The notes under the pieces are model-generated. The model made no database searches, was not told where the DNA came from, and saw only the letters and a program-made list of their open reading frames with translations. Of a stretch of DNA of 64,000 bases, positions 27,385-37,192 are shown in pieces. This stretch comes from Calditrichota bacterium (GTDB lineage Bacteria > Calditrichota > Calditrichia > RBG-13-44-9 > J042): the NCBI GenBank assembly GCA_013150955.1, contig JAADJD010000020.1, forward strand, positions 124,001 through 188,000. The letters run 5' to 3'. Within the stretch, counting starts at the first letter, position 1, and every line of letters starts with the position of its first letter. Both the position numbers and the translations under genes were made by a program.

Positions 27385-28241
27385 GAAAGTTGCGTCGATT
27401 AAAATACCTGCCCATTGGGGCGTTTCTAACCGTTTACTTTCTGCTGATTCTGTGGGGATGGCTGGATATTTTCCCCCGGCAATGGCGCGAGGTACCTCCG
27501 CGTACCATCGTTTCCCAGTATTATCCTCCCAGTGTTGCCCATCCCCTGGGCATTTTCTTTCAAAAGGATTTGTTAATCTCCTTTGTAAAAAGTGCTCCTT
27601 CGTCATTTGTTGCCGGAACCATCACGCTGCTACCATTTCTGGTGTTCGGTATTTTGCTGGGGGTGGGGTCTTCCATGAAGCAGGGAAGCTTACAGCAACT
27701 CTGTCATCGTCTGATCGAAATCATGAATGCCTTTCCTAAACTGGTGGTGCTGCTAATTTATGCCGCCCTGTTTGGAGTAAACATCTATTCTTTACTGATC
27801 CTTTTCGGCATCATTAGCGCCCCCAAACTGGCAGAGCTCATCCGGGGAAAAATCCTGGAATTGAAACGAGAAGATTTCATCGATGCCACCATTGCCCTGG
27901 GACTGCCCATCCGTACGATCGTGTTTAAACACATACTCTGGTACCATGGGCGTAACATAGTGGCGTCTCAAATCTTTTACATCTTCGCCATGGCCGTATT
28001 GATGGAAGCCAGCCTGTCCTATTTGAATCTGGGTATACGCTATGGCTATTACAGCTGGGGATTGATGCTCCACTATGCAACCAGTGTGGGGCACCTGTCT
28101 TTTTTCCGCTGGCCCTGGCACCCGGATTTTAATCTACCGGCCGTGCTGCCCAGCGTGGGGTTAATCGGTCTAACCTATTGTTTGATGTACATTTCTCGCC
28201 TGATCCAGGAAAGGGAAATGCAGATGAAGGGGATTTTATGA
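27381..28241 (+). CDS. ABC transporter permease, DppC/OppC-like
   Basis: A 286-residue permease. The N-terminal helix (about 12–30) is followed by a periplasmic loop with HPLGIFFQKDLL, the Dpp/OppC HPLGTD-like signature. A BPD_transp_1 domain (about 70–270) follows, with the EAA-loop motif FIDATIALGLPIRTIVFKHI. Typical OppC proteins carry a similar coupling sequence (A-A-x-x-x-G). The start overlaps the upstream permease by four bases (ATGA) and the stop overlaps the ATPase gene by four, so the five transporter genes are translationally linked. It forms the pore with the preceding protein. Confidence 0.87.
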   Translation: MRKLRRLKYLPIGAFLTVYFLLILWGWLDIFPRQWREVPPRTIVSQYYPPSVAHPLGIFFQKDLLISFVKSAPSSFVAGTITLLPFLVFGILLGVGSSMKQGSLQQLCHRLIEIMNAFPKLVVLLIYAALFGVNIYSLLILFGIISAPKLAELIRGKILELKREDFIDATIALGLPIRTIVFKHILWYHGRNIVASQIFYIFAMAVLMEASLSYLNLGIRYGYYSWGLMLHYATSVGHLSFFRWPWHPDFNLPAVLPSVGLIGLTYCLMYISRLIQEREMQMKGIL

Positions 28242-29413
28242 AACCATTGCTGGAAGTGGAAAATCTGACCGTGGCCATTCAGCGGCAAAACCAGTTGTTG
28301 TATCCCGCTTACCGGGTACAATTCGAGGTGGAGGTAGGGGAATTCGTGGGCATTGTAGGCGAATCCGGTTCGGGAAAAACGGTGACGATTTTATCCCTGT
28401 TAGGACTGGAGAATTTTTATCCCGGCGTGATAGGTGGGCAGGTGCGGTTTCGGTTCCGGGATGGCGAGGTGTCCATTCTGGATCGCCTGGACGACTTTGT
28501 GCGCTTCCAGAACGGAATGCCCCATAAGAACGTCATTGGCTGGCGACGTTCCATCCACCGAATATCCCGCAATTTACTGGGACGCAAAGTAGCGATCATT
28601 TTACAGGACAGCCAGAAGACCCTGAATCCATTCTTAAAAATTCACCAGCACCTGCGGGAAATGATTTTGCATAATGTGGAAACCGCCCGGCAACCGCAAA
28701 ATCCACCGGGCAGACCTCTATCGCTCATGTCATTTGTCCGGCGGCAACAACCGGCATTCGACACTCCGGTAAGCCCGGTCGCCCTGGATGCGGTGCAGGA
28801 GGAGGCCATACGGTTGTTAAGAAGGGTGCAGTTCCGGGAACCGATGCGGGTGATGAATGCTTATCCCCATGAATTGAGCGGAGGTATGTGCCAGCGAATT
28901 TCCATTGCGCTGGCGCTGGCCACCCGACCGGAATTTCTGGTGCTGGACGAACCGACCACGGGTCTGGACGTCACTCTGCAGGCTTCCTTAACCGATTTGC
29001 TTTTCGAAATCCGTCAACGGGAAAGCATGAGCGGCATTGTGATTTCCCATGACCTGCCATTCATTTCGCGGATTACCGATCGCGTGGTGGTCATGTTTTC
29101 TGGAGAAATCTGGGAAATTGGCCCGGTAAAGGAAATCATGCATCCGGAATTTCCCTGGAAGCACCCCTATACCCGGTTTCTCCTGCAGAGTGCCACCTCA
29201 CATCAGGGCGCCAGGAATGGCGTGTTTGTCCCCCGGCTGGAGCAGCGAAAGCGCAAGGGCTGCATTTTGCGTGCGGAATGTCCCCTGTATCGGCAGGTGA
29301 AGAAAGCCGCATTTCGGAAGAAGTGCGACACCCGCTGGCCAGAGTTTTTTCAGGTGTACCCCAGGCATCACATCCGTTGTTGGGCGTTTGAAAATGAAGG
29401 GAGCGTGAAATGA
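28238..29413 (+). CDS. ABC transporter ATP-binding protein, DppD/OppD-like (enlarged)
   Basis: A 391-residue ATPase: Walker A GESGSGKT (about residues 36–43), Q-loop ILQDSQKTLNPF, signature LSGGMCQRIS, Walker B FLVLDEPTTGLD, and a C-terminal oligopeptide-transporter tail with four Cys (GCILRAEC … C … HHIRCW). In this family the tail can bind an Fe–S cluster. It is about 60 residues longer than a usual DppD because of two insertions between Walker A and the signature (an RFRFRDGEVSILDRLDDF region and a segment around QNPPGRPLSLMSFV). The ATG at 28238 has AAGGGG six bases upstream and overlaps the permease stop. Confidence 0.88.
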   Translation: MKPLLEVENLTVAIQRQNQLLYPAYRVQFEVEVGEFVGIVGESGSGKTVTILSLLGLENFYPGVIGGQVRFRFRDGEVSILDRLDDFVRFQNGMPHKNVIGWRRSIHRISRNLLGRKVAIILQDSQKTLNPFLKIHQHLREMILHNVETARQPQNPPGRPLSLMSFVRRQQPAFDTPVSPVALDAVQEEAIRLLRRVQFREPMRVMNAYPHELSGGMCQRISIALALATRPEFLVLDEPTTGLDVTLQASLTDLLFEIRQRESMSGIVISHDLPFISRITDRVVVMFSGEIWEIGPVKEIMHPEFPWKHPYTRFLLQSATSHQGARNGVFVPRLEQRKRKGCILRAECPLYRQVKKAAFRKKCDTRWPEFFQVYPRHHIRCWAFENEGSVK

Positions 29414-30441
29414 TCGACATTCTGGAAGTTCGGGATTTACGGAAGGATTTCTATTTAAAAGAACGCGTGGGGTGGCGGAAACGGAAACGGGTGATTCCGG
29501 CCCTGCGCGGCGTGTCGTTTACCGTTCGCCGGGGCGAGATTCTGGGAATCGTTGGAGAAAGCGGCTGTGGAAAAACCACGCTGGGGAAGCTGTTGGTACG
29601 CCTGCTGGAACCCAGCAGCGGGGACATTCTGCTAAAAGGGCGCCGCGTCACCGCAATGCCGCAGAGTCAATTCCGAAAATATCGGCGCATCATCCAGATG
29701 GTCTTCCAGAATCCTTACGCCAGTTTGAATCCCGCCATGAACATTCAAAAGCATTTTGAAGAGGTGATTGCGTTAACCGGTAAGGTGCGCCCACAGCAAT
29801 TCCAATCGCGAATTTACGCCCTGCTAAAACAGGTGCATTTGCAACCCTCCGTTCTGACGCAATATCCTCATCAACTGAGCGGGGGAGAATGCCGACGGGT
29901 GGGGCTGGCCCGCATTCTGGCCCTGGAACCCGAAATCCTTATCCTGGATGAACCGGTGGCATCCCTGGACATCTCCATTAAGGGATCCATCATTGATTTG
30001 TTACTGGAGCTTCAAAAAAAGAAGAACCTGACCTACATCTGGATTTCCCACGACATCGAGGTGATCCAGCGCGTTTCCCATCGCATTCTGGTCATGTTTG
30101 CCGGGGAAATTGTGGAAATCTTCACCCCCAATCACGAAAGCCAGGAACATTTCAACCACCCGTATACGCGGGTGCTGATGGAAGCAGCTGCAAAGGTGCA
30201 GCGGCACCTGGGCCTCTGGACGCCCAATCCCGAACGTTACGAACGATTGTTCGAATCCCAATTACCGGCAGATGCGCCCAATCAATGCATTTATCAACCC
30301 TATTGCGATCGCTTCATTCATGCCGGTTCCCCCAGCGTGTGTTGTTCGGTAAAGCCACCGTTACGGCACGTGGCCGATCAGCATTATGTGGCCTGTCATT
30401 TTCCCTGGAATGAAAAAGCGAGAGTGCGCAGTTATGCGTAA
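29410..30441 (+). CDS. ABC transporter ATP-binding protein, DppF/OppF-like
   Basis: A 343-residue second ATPase of the heterodimer: Walker A GESGCGKTT (about 49–57), Q-loop QMVFQNPYASLNP, signature LSGGECRRVG, Walker B ILILDEPVASLD, switch His in WISHD. The C-terminal tail again has a Cys cluster (QCIYQPYC … CC … C), as in Dpp/Opp ATPases. It completes a full binding protein–two permease–two ATPase importer inside a much larger gene run. The start overlaps the previous stop by four bases, and its own end overlaps the following TPR gene by eight bases. Confidence 0.9.
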   Translation: MIDILEVRDLRKDFYLKERVGWRKRKRVIPALRGVSFTVRRGEILGIVGESGCGKTTLGKLLVRLLEPSSGDILLKGRRVTAMPQSQFRKYRRIIQMVFQNPYASLNPAMNIQKHFEEVIALTGKVRPQQFQSRIYALLKQVHLQPSVLTQYPHQLSGGECRRVGLARILALEPEILILDEPVASLDISIKGSIIDLLLELQKKKNLTYIWISHDIEVIQRVSHRILVMFAGEIVEIFTPNHESQEHFNHPYTRVLMEAAAKVQRHLGLWTPNPERYERLFESQLPADAPNQCIYQPYCDRFIHAGSPSVCCSVKPPLRHVADQHYVACHFPWNEKARVRSYA

Positions 30442-32233
30442 GCATCTGTTGATATGGTTCATGATGGGCATGTTGTTCTCTCTGGCAATTTCACAAACGC
30501 CAGGGGATTTAACCCGAAAACAGGAAACACGCCGTCAGATCCAGTTCCTGATCGAATTGAACAATGCCTGTCAGTATTTCCAGAAGGGAAAACCGGACAT
30601 GGCGATGCGCATTCTGGATCGCCTCTATCAACGATATCCGGACAATGAGCGCGTGAATTATTTACTGTCCATTCTGTATTACCATTACCTTGGGGATCTG
30701 GTGGCTTACAAAGACTTTTTCAACCGGGCCTATCAGTTAAACCCCTCGTTAACCGATCCTCAGTTGCTGGATCAGGATGCCATCCGGAAGGTCTTTGCAC
30801 CGCGGAATTTAAATGAGGCTTCGGTAAATTTACTGTTTGTATTGATCACTGTGGATGAGCGGATTCAACGCAAGTCATTCGATGAGGCGCGGATGGCTCT
30901 CCAAAGTGCCCGGCCTTACCTGCAAAAGGCCGATCCGGCCTACCTCAGCCGCTACCATCTTTATGCAGCCATCACCTATCAGAAACTGGATAGCCTGTTT
31001 CGAGCCGCCAAACATTATCTGGAGATTCAACCGCAACATCTGGAGGGCACCGACTTCCGCCGCTACGAGGATCTAAAAAGCAGCATGGATCGATTCATCA
31101 AGAAGTTTCATACGGAATTTCGGTCGCCCAAGTACATGCTGTCCTATCTCCATCGATTGTATCGAAAACGGGAATACCGGCAAATCCTGGATCTGGTGGA
31201 TTTGTTGTTACCTCGATTTCAGTTACCCAGCCGATATTACTGGCCATTGCAAATTTATCGGCTAAAAGCCTACGAGGGCTTGGGGGATATTCGCACCGGA
31301 ATTCCTTTTTACAAGCGCCTGAAAGCCCTGATGGAGGAGCGGTTTGTCTGGGATCAGTTTGAGGATGAAGTAAACCGCATCTGGGCGCGACTGAGTTTAC
31401 TGGCCACCCAGCGCAAAATTGGCCGCCAGAGTGCCCGTGCGGATTCTCTGATGCTACGGGGACAGTATGCCAGCGGCAGGATGCTGTACGAGCAAATGCT
31501 GGATGAGAACCGGGAAGATCTGAGCATTGTGGGTTATTTGTATTACCAACTCTCTCGTGTTCATACAGAATTGGGCCGATACCGCGATGCCCGCCGATAT
31601 CTGGGGAAATCCCGCCGAAAGGAATTTAATGAAATCCTGCTGGACAGTTTAAGCAAATACATCGATGCGGCCGAGGCGTTTGAAAAGGAATGGAATCGCA
31701 CCCGGGAAAAAGTTGAAAAATACATTCGCGAAGGCAATTTGCAGCTGGCAAAAGGACTGGCTCTAACCATGCTGGTCGATCCCCGTTTGCGTTATGGCCT
31801 GAAAGAGCCCACCCTGCTGCTGATGGCCGAAATCTATCGGAAAATGGGACGTATTTCCTGGGCACAGGAGATGGTGCGGGCGGCCATTCCCTTCAGCATT
31901 CAGCCCGATTCCCTGCTGCGGATCGATTCCACACTGGCTGCGTATCGCCAGAAGAATTACATCAATCACTGGCCGGAACGTACCCATGCGTATCAATCCC
32001 TGAAATTGCTCTATCGCAATAATGTTGAAATGCGGATTTATCCACTGGCCGACGCCGATATTGCCGGGGGTGCCGTTCCGCTTCAACCTATATTGGCGTT
32101 TTCCAATCAGGAAGTGGACATACGGGGTGGTCATGTTTATCTGGTGGAGTTTGATGAGGAGGTCTTCTGGCAAAAGGTGCTGGCAACCCTGGGGGTTATG
32201 GGGTTTGCCCAGTTTTACCTAACCTTTCGTTGA
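30434..32233 (+). CDS. Exported TPR-rich protein (599 aa)
   Basis: The ATG at 30434 is chosen because it opens directly on a signal peptide (residues 1–21, ending LAISQ); upstream in-frame ATGs lie inside the ATPase gene. The mature protein is mainly paired helices with TPR-type spacing (for example ACQYFQKGKPDMAMRILDRLY near the N-terminus, and YYQLSRVHTELGRYRDARRYL near residue 380). A short C-terminal beta segment is followed by a hydrophobic stretch (KVLATLGVMGFAQFYL) that could insert in a membrane. The role is not known. The 8-bp overlap with the ATPase gene argues for a link to the transporter. Confidence 0.65.
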   Translation: MRKHLLIWFMMGMLFSLAISQTPGDLTRKQETRRQIQFLIELNNACQYFQKGKPDMAMRILDRLYQRYPDNERVNYLLSILYYHYLGDLVAYKDFFNRAYQLNPSLTDPQLLDQDAIRKVFAPRNLNEASVNLLFVLITVDERIQRKSFDEARMALQSARPYLQKADPAYLSRYHLYAAITYQKLDSLFRAAKHYLEIQPQHLEGTDFRRYEDLKSSMDRFIKKFHTEFRSPKYMLSYLHRLYRKREYRQILDLVDLLLPRFQLPSRYYWPLQIYRLKAYEGLGDIRTGIPFYKRLKALMEERFVWDQFEDEVNRIWARLSLLATQRKIGRQSARADSLMLRGQYASGRMLYEQMLDENREDLSIVGYLYYQLSRVHTELGRYRDARRYLGKSRRKEFNEILLDSLSKYIDAAEAFEKEWNRTREKVEKYIREGNLQLAKGLALTMLVDPRLRYGLKEPTLLLMAEIYRKMGRISWAQEMVRAAIPFSIQPDSLLRIDSTLAAYRQKNYINHWPERTHAYQSLKLLYRNNVEMRIYPLADADIAGGAVPLQPILAFSNQEVDIRGGHVYLVEFDEEVFWQKVLATLGVMGFAQFYLTFR

Positions 32234-32250
32234 AAGGGAGGATGGAAGGG

Positions 32251-33183
32251 ATGAAACTCCGAATGGTTCTGGTTTTTGGCTGTATCCTGTTGGGGGTCTC
32301 CGTTGGATTGGCCCAGTTGAACCGCACGTTAATTCTCGATCGGGTTCGATCCTATTACAAGGCCAAGCAATTTTCCAGTGCGCTGGATGAAATCAAAAGG
32401 CTGCTGGTCTTTCAACCGGAAGATATCGAAGCCCGGTACTGGCAGACCCGTTTACTGATGGAGCGGCCTCAATTTCCCGAAGGCACCCAGTTCGATGCCA
32501 TCCGGGATAATCTGGAGTTTCTGGCCCGGCAAATGGAAACCATGCCCCGACTGCGCAACGAAATCCAGGAGCTGCTCAGCCTGTACCGGAAGGACTTTGC
32601 CGAATTGACAATACGGATCACCAACGCCCCGGTCGTGGGATTTTACGTGGCCCGACTTCCCATGCGATTTCTTCCCCCCATCAAACTGTCTCCCCTGCAG
32701 CAGGCCCGTCTGGACGAAATTAATGCCTATCTGGAAAGTGAGGGGAAACTCTATTTTAATCAGATTGAGAAACGGGATTCGGTGTATGTTTGCAAAATAC
32801 GGGATTTCCCGGTGTTGCCCCAGAGAAGGCGTTCGGTAAAATATTCAGTGGCGATGTTCACCAATCGCGATACACTGCACTTTGCTTTCAATCTTCGGAA
32901 AAAGGATCCGTTGATCGTGGAAATGAAGCATCTGGATGAGTTGTATTACCATCTCCCCGATGACTATGCCGTGCTGCTATTCAAGCGCCATTTACGCATT
33001 CGGAATCATCGGCCAGGCCCCGGTTTTTTGTCGCGTAAGCTGGGTATTTATCAGGCCGTGTTGGTGCCACTCCATCCCACGGCCGAAGTGCAGATTGGTG
33101 AGGCTCTGGATTGGAAACGCAAAGCCATGTACTGGGGGGGACTGGCCACCGCCCTATGGCTATTGGTTCAAATGTCAAGATAG
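32251..33183 (+). CDS. Exported protein with N-terminal TPR and C-terminal membrane helix
   Basis: A 310-residue protein: signal peptide (about 1–21, ending GLAQ), a TPR-like helix pair (YKAKQFSSALDEIKRLLVFQPEDIEARYW), a central beta-rich region (about 115–270) and a C-terminal hydrophobic helix (AMYWGGLATALWLLVQM) that may anchor it. The overall plan (signal, TPR, beta region, C-terminal hydrophobic end) matches the preceding gene, so the two may be distant paralogues or partners. Of several close start codons, the ATG at 32251 has the best-spaced GGAGG. I do not recognise the family. Confidence 0.6.
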   Translation: MKLRMVLVFGCILLGVSVGLAQLNRTLILDRVRSYYKAKQFSSALDEIKRLLVFQPEDIEARYWQTRLLMERPQFPEGTQFDAIRDNLEFLARQMETMPRLRNEIQELLSLYRKDFAELTIRITNAPVVGFYVARLPMRFLPPIKLSPLQQARLDEINAYLESEGKLYFNQIEKRDSVYVCKIRDFPVLPQRRRSVKYSVAMFTNRDTLHFAFNLRKKDPLIVEMKHLDELYYHLPDDYAVLLFKRHLRIRNHRPGPGFLSRKLGIYQAVLVPLHPTAEVQIGEALDWKRKAMYWGGLATALWLLVQMSR

Positions 33184-33191
33184 GAGGGATT

Positions 33192-34388
33192 ATGCGGCGG
33201 ACAATCTGGATTATCTTCATCTGCCTGGGTTGGATCATCAGTCTGGCTCAAAACGTACGCGTGGAGTGGCTCAAACAACTGGAAATTCCCCCGAAAAAGA
33301 ATTGCCGCGTGCCCATATTTTCGCCGGATGGGAAATACCTGAGCTTTGAAATCCATGACAACGAAAATGCCTATCTGTATCTGTACGATATTGCCACGGA
33401 TCGTTTTGTTCAACTGGGGAAAACCGAAGAAGCGGCGCAAACCGGCATGTTTGGTACCCTGACGCGAAGAGGCACCGAATTTACCGGCCACATCACCTGG
33501 TGGTACGATCGGGAAGAAGAATCACTGGTTTTCGATTTTGTCCACACCCCCACCTTTGGGCGGCGGGTGTTGTATCAGGGGTGGATCGATGAGGGCGAAT
33601 CCATAGAAAAATTCCGTAATCGGGAATTTGATACCGATGTGTACGAGAAGTACGATCGCATGCGGGGAATTACCATTGTGCGATATCCAGGATTAAGCCA
33701 TAAAAGCGTGAACGGCATCCCCTGGGTGGTATTTGCCGATAAACAGAGCCTGTATTTATTCAATCATGGCCGTTACGATCTGCCTGTCAAAATTACCAGT
33801 CCCACAGGCCTGTGGGCCGATTTGATGGCCCAATTTTCCCCCGATGATCGGCGACTGGTCTTTATCCGGGATTCCCGCGAAAATACCGATATTGGCCTCA
33901 TTACCCTGCGTGCTACCTCTGCTGGACTATCCAAAATTAATGAGGAGTTGATCATCAGCGGGAAGGCGATTGAGGTCTCGCCGGCCTGGTCTCCCAATGG
34001 GCGCTGGATTGCTTATTTTTCCGATAAAGGCCATTCGCGAAACTTCAGCATCTGGATTTATGAGCTGGAAACCGGAAAGACCTATCCGGTGGTGGACAAC
34101 GTGGAAGTGACCGAAGACCGGCGGCAAACCCCCACCTGGGTGGGCAACTACGGACTCATCTTTGTCCGACGGGATATTAAGAAAGGATATCCCATCATGT
34201 ATTACGATCTGCAGACCCGACGGGAAATTCTGGTGCGCACGGGAACGGTGAACAATCTCAGTACCACGGTGCATCAATTGTCCGGGCGGGAATTTTTGCT
34301 GGCATTTACCGCACGGGGGCAGGAAAACACCGAGCAGGAAGAGTACATCTGGACAAAATTATATCTGGCCAAGTTGATCATCGACTGA
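33192..34388 (+). CDS. Exported TolB/PD40-type beta-propeller protein
   Basis: A 398-residue protein with a signal peptide (about 1–17, ending LAQ) and repeated PD40/WD40-like blades: FSPDGKYLSFEIHD (about residue 40), FSPDDRRLVFIRDSRE (about 215) and WSPNGRWIAYFSDKG (about 270). Such propellers occur in TolB and as T9SS-associated modules, and bind proteins or peptidoglycan-linked partners. AGGAGGG stands at 33182–33188, so the ATG at 33192 is preferred over earlier in-frame ATGs. It lies 8 bp after the previous gene. Confidence 0.75.
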   Translation: MRRTIWIIFICLGWIISLAQNVRVEWLKQLEIPPKKNCRVPIFSPDGKYLSFEIHDNENAYLYLYDIATDRFVQLGKTEEAAQTGMFGTLTRRGTEFTGHITWWYDREEESLVFDFVHTPTFGRRVLYQGWIDEGESIEKFRNREFDTDVYEKYDRMRGITIVRYPGLSHKSVNGIPWVVFADKQSLYLFNHGRYDLPVKITSPTGLWADLMAQFSPDDRRLVFIRDSRENTDIGLITLRATSAGLSKINEELIISGKAIEVSPAWSPNGRWIAYFSDKGHSRNFSIWIYELETGKTYPVVDNVEVTEDRRQTPTWVGNYGLIFVRRDIKKGYPIMYYDLQTRREILVRTGTVNNLSTTVHQLSGREFLLAFTARGQENTEQEEYIWTKLYLAKLIID

Positions 34389-34410
34389 ACGGTAAAACAA
34401 GGGATAAACA

Positions 34411-36174
34411 ATGAAAACGAACGTCTTAATGCTAATTGCCGGCTTCCTTTTTGTGGTAAGATTGTCCCCTGCACAGGATTTTCAAATTCGACTGGCGGAT
34501 GAATTCCAGGTACAGCCGTATTTGACGGGCGAAAAGAAAATTGAGATATTCGGGCAGGTGGTTGCCCTTTCTGAAGATGATTCGTTAACCCACATTCTTT
34601 ACCGCTGGCATGCGCAAAAAAACTGGCAGGCCAGGAAGTTAGAAGGGGGCAAACCGGTAAAAAAAGAGTTTCGCTTTGAGGTAAACATCCCGGAAGAGGG
34701 CTGGAATATTCTGTACCTGAGTGCTCGCAGTAAATTGCGGAAAAATTACAAACAGGTGGTGGACTCCCTGGTGCTTTACACCGATTACCAGGCACCAACC
34801 CTGGCTCCCACGCCGGCGATTCTTACCCGCGGAATCGATTCCACCCAGCAGGTGTTCTGGAAGCTTACCATTTCTTTTACCGAGTTTCTGGCTCATTATA
34901 ATCTGGAAAACTTTACGATTAAAAACCTGGTGACTTCGGAGAAGCTTCCCCTTTCTGGTGCCACACCCGTTCCCGCGGCTAACAATCGGTTGCTGGTGTT
35001 GCGAATGGGCGATAAACACGGTGGGATACTGGAGAGCTGGGTGGAGGCGGGCGATTCGCTGCAGCTGGAAATCGAGACGGGTGGCGTTGCCGATCGGGTG
35101 GGGAACGTCAACAGCTCTTTACTGAGACGGGCCATACAGTTTATTGAAATGCAAATCGTGCAGGAAGTTCATCTGGCACAGGGGGCAATCAGTCCCAATG
35201 GGGATGGCCAGAACGACCGCCTGGAAGCCAGTTTCTTTGTCCGTTATCCGGGTTACGTGTGGGTACAGATACTGAACGCCAGTGGTGATGTTATTTACCA
35301 GACTGCCACCCGGGTGGATCCTACCGATTCTCTGTACACCGCCGTGCGGGATAGCAGCCTGATTGAACAGCCCAATGGGAAAATGCAGTTTTACTGGCCG
35401 CCGGAAAATTACACGAAAAAAATTAAAGATGGAAAATATTACCTGGCCGTTGCGTCCCAGTTAACCCCGGAACTGGGATCGTCGTCTTTCATTTTAAAAC
35501 CGTTTTACGTGGATCGAAAGGCGCCAGAAATCGCGCGCATATCCCCGGTTTCCGGGCAAAAGCAACACTTCATTACCCCTCAACCCCGATTTGAAATATT
35601 CACCCGCGTGGATACTACGCGGGAATCTCCCGTTGTACGCGTGGAAGGGATTATTGAAAAAGTTCGTGGAGTGGAATTTTACGAAACACTCCGGGTGCAG
35701 TTTGTTTACGACACGCTGGTTGGTGGATATGTGTTCGATTTCCGGAAGAAAGGATTACGCTGGCGATCCGGCAATCGCAAATTGCAACTCTTGCTTTCCG
35801 ACCTTGCAGGCAATGAAAGGATTTATGATCTGAAATATACCGTTGTTGCCGATACAACCGTCAATGATGTCGCCGATCTGTACAACTATCCGAATCCGTT
35901 TAATCCCCGGCAGGGCGAGGTGACGGCGATCAGCTTTTACACCAATCTGGATAATGAACCATTAAACCTCTACATCTACAATTTTACCGGGCAGCTGGTG
36001 TATTTTCGGAAAATACCGGCCTCCGAAATGACATTTTCCTCTCCCCGTCGCCTGTTGCTCTGGAACGGACGGGACTTAAGCGGAAAAATTGTACCCAACG
36101 GGGTCTATTTCTGCCAGATCCAGATTGGACAGAAAAAAAGCAAGTTACTGAAAATTGCGGTTATAAATCACTAA
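34411..36174 (+). CDS. Surface protein with T9SS-type sorting tail (587 aa)
   Basis: Signal peptide residues 1–21. The central region contains Ig-like beta modules, including SPNGDGQNDRLEASF near residue 265 (a gliding-motility/CHU_C-like FlgD-Ig module: 'SPNGDG' followed by strands describing RILNASGDVI-type sequence). The C-terminal 95 residues hold YNYPNPFNPRQGEVTAISF and end with GVYFCQIQIGQKKSKLLKIAV, a clear type A sorting tail. The protein should cross the outer membrane by type IX secretion. It is followed by a PorV/PorQ-like barrel, the same arrangement as 12902–17021. Confidence 0.78.
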   Translation: MKTNVLMLIAGFLFVVRLSPAQDFQIRLADEFQVQPYLTGEKKIEIFGQVVALSEDDSLTHILYRWHAQKNWQARKLEGGKPVKKEFRFEVNIPEEGWNILYLSARSKLRKNYKQVVDSLVLYTDYQAPTLAPTPAILTRGIDSTQQVFWKLTISFTEFLAHYNLENFTIKNLVTSEKLPLSGATPVPAANNRLLVLRMGDKHGGILESWVEAGDSLQLEIETGGVADRVGNVNSSLLRRAIQFIEMQIVQEVHLAQGAISPNGDGQNDRLEASFFVRYPGYVWVQILNASGDVIYQTATRVDPTDSLYTAVRDSSLIEQPNGKMQFYWPPENYTKKIKDGKYYLAVASQLTPELGSSSFILKPFYVDRKAPEIARISPVSGQKQHFITPQPRFEIFTRVDTTRESPVVRVEGIIEKVRGVEFYETLRVQFVYDTLVGGYVFDFRKKGLRWRSGNRKLQLLLSDLAGNERIYDLKYTVVADTTVNDVADLYNYPNPFNPRQGEVTAISFYTNLDNEPLNLYIYNFTGQLVYFRKIPASEMTFSSPRRLLLWNGRDLSGKIVPNGVYFCQIQIGQKKSKLLKIAVINH

Positions 36175-36218
36175 AAATAGCGTTGCACGAATTGGAAAAA
36201 CCATAGAGGATGACAGCA

Positions 36219-37190
36219 ATGAGACGGATGATCCTTGGGATGGGCATCGGGTTGATGCTGATTGTGCCATTGGCCGCCATCAGTCCCGGTTATTTGCTGG
36301 AACTTTCTCCGGATGCGTCCAGCCTGGCGCTGGCAGGTGCCACCCAGGCGCTGCCATCGGGAGCGCTGGATATCTTTATCAACCCCGCGTTAATCGAACA
36401 GGATGGCGGCCTGCGATTGGCTCTGAGCAATTTTGTGGAATATCGAAACTATCAGTACATGGCACTTGGGGTCACCTTCCCCTTTCGAAAATATGGTACC
36501 ATGGGGGTCGGCATTCTGGGATTGCACGTTCCCGGCATCCAACAGTACGATGCCCTGGGCATGTATCTGGGGGAATTTTCCCATTACAACGCAGCGGTAT
36601 TTTTAAGCTTCGCCCGTAAGATCCTGCCATGGCGGTTTGGGGTGAATCTTAAATTTTTACGCTCGGGCTTTCTGGGCCTGTCGAAAAATCGAGCCGGAAA
36701 TGGGGTTGGAATGGATCTGGGTGTGCACTACGCGGTCTATCCCGGGGTTCAGCTGGGTGTGGTGTATCGCCTGGCGTTTCGCGTGTTCTGGGGAGACGGG
36801 TATTCCGAAACGATCCCCAAAAGCCTGAATCTGGCCCTTTACTGGTCGCCCAAACTACTGGGAAGTCGGTTTCTGGGAAGTGTGCTGGGTATCCAGCAGG
36901 TGAAGGGTGAACCGGCCAAATTAAACCTGGGTATCCGTCTGGCGCCGTTTCGGGATGAAAACAAGCTGGAACGTCTGGTGATTTATGGGGGCATGGGAAC
37001 CGTTAATATTGAAACGCGAAATTTGCAGATTGACCTGGCTGATTATTCTCGCGCCGAAGGGGTCTACAGCACCGGGATAACCCTGAAAGTGGGCACGCCC
37101 GGTGCATTTGTGTTTGTGCTGGATTATTGTTTCTGGTGGCATCGGGTTTTAGGGAACCGCCACTTGTTAACCACAAAACTTGAATTTTAG
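36219..37190 (+). CDS. PorV/PorQ-like outer-membrane barrel protein
   Basis: A 323-residue protein with a signal peptide (about 1–20). Its opening motif, LSPDASSLALAGATQALPSGALDIFINPALI, has the same plan as the PorV/PorQ start (A-x-x-x-A-M/L-G … N-P-A) but is more diverged than the protein at 15930. Repeated amphipathic beta strands run to a C-terminal TTKLEF. It probably sits in the outer membrane. The ATG at 36219 is preferred because GAGG lies nine bases upstream; the ATG at 36210 would overlap that site. Whether it is a PorQ, PorP or separate paralogue cannot be told by eye. Confidence 0.68.
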   Translation: MRRMILGMGIGLMLIVPLAAISPGYLLELSPDASSLALAGATQALPSGALDIFINPALIEQDGGLRLALSNFVEYRNYQYMALGVTFPFRKYGTMGVGILGLHVPGIQQYDALGMYLGEFSHYNAAVFLSFARKILPWRFGVNLKFLRSGFLGLSKNRAGNGVGMDLGVHYAVYPGVQLGVVYRLAFRVFWGDGYSETIPKSLNLALYWSPKLLGSRFLGSVLGIQQVKGEPAKLNLGIRLAPFRDENKLERLVIYGGMGTVNIETRNLQIDLADYSRAEGVYSTGITLKVGTPGAFVFVLDYCFWWHRVLGNRHLLTTKLEF

Positions 37191-37192
37191 CC

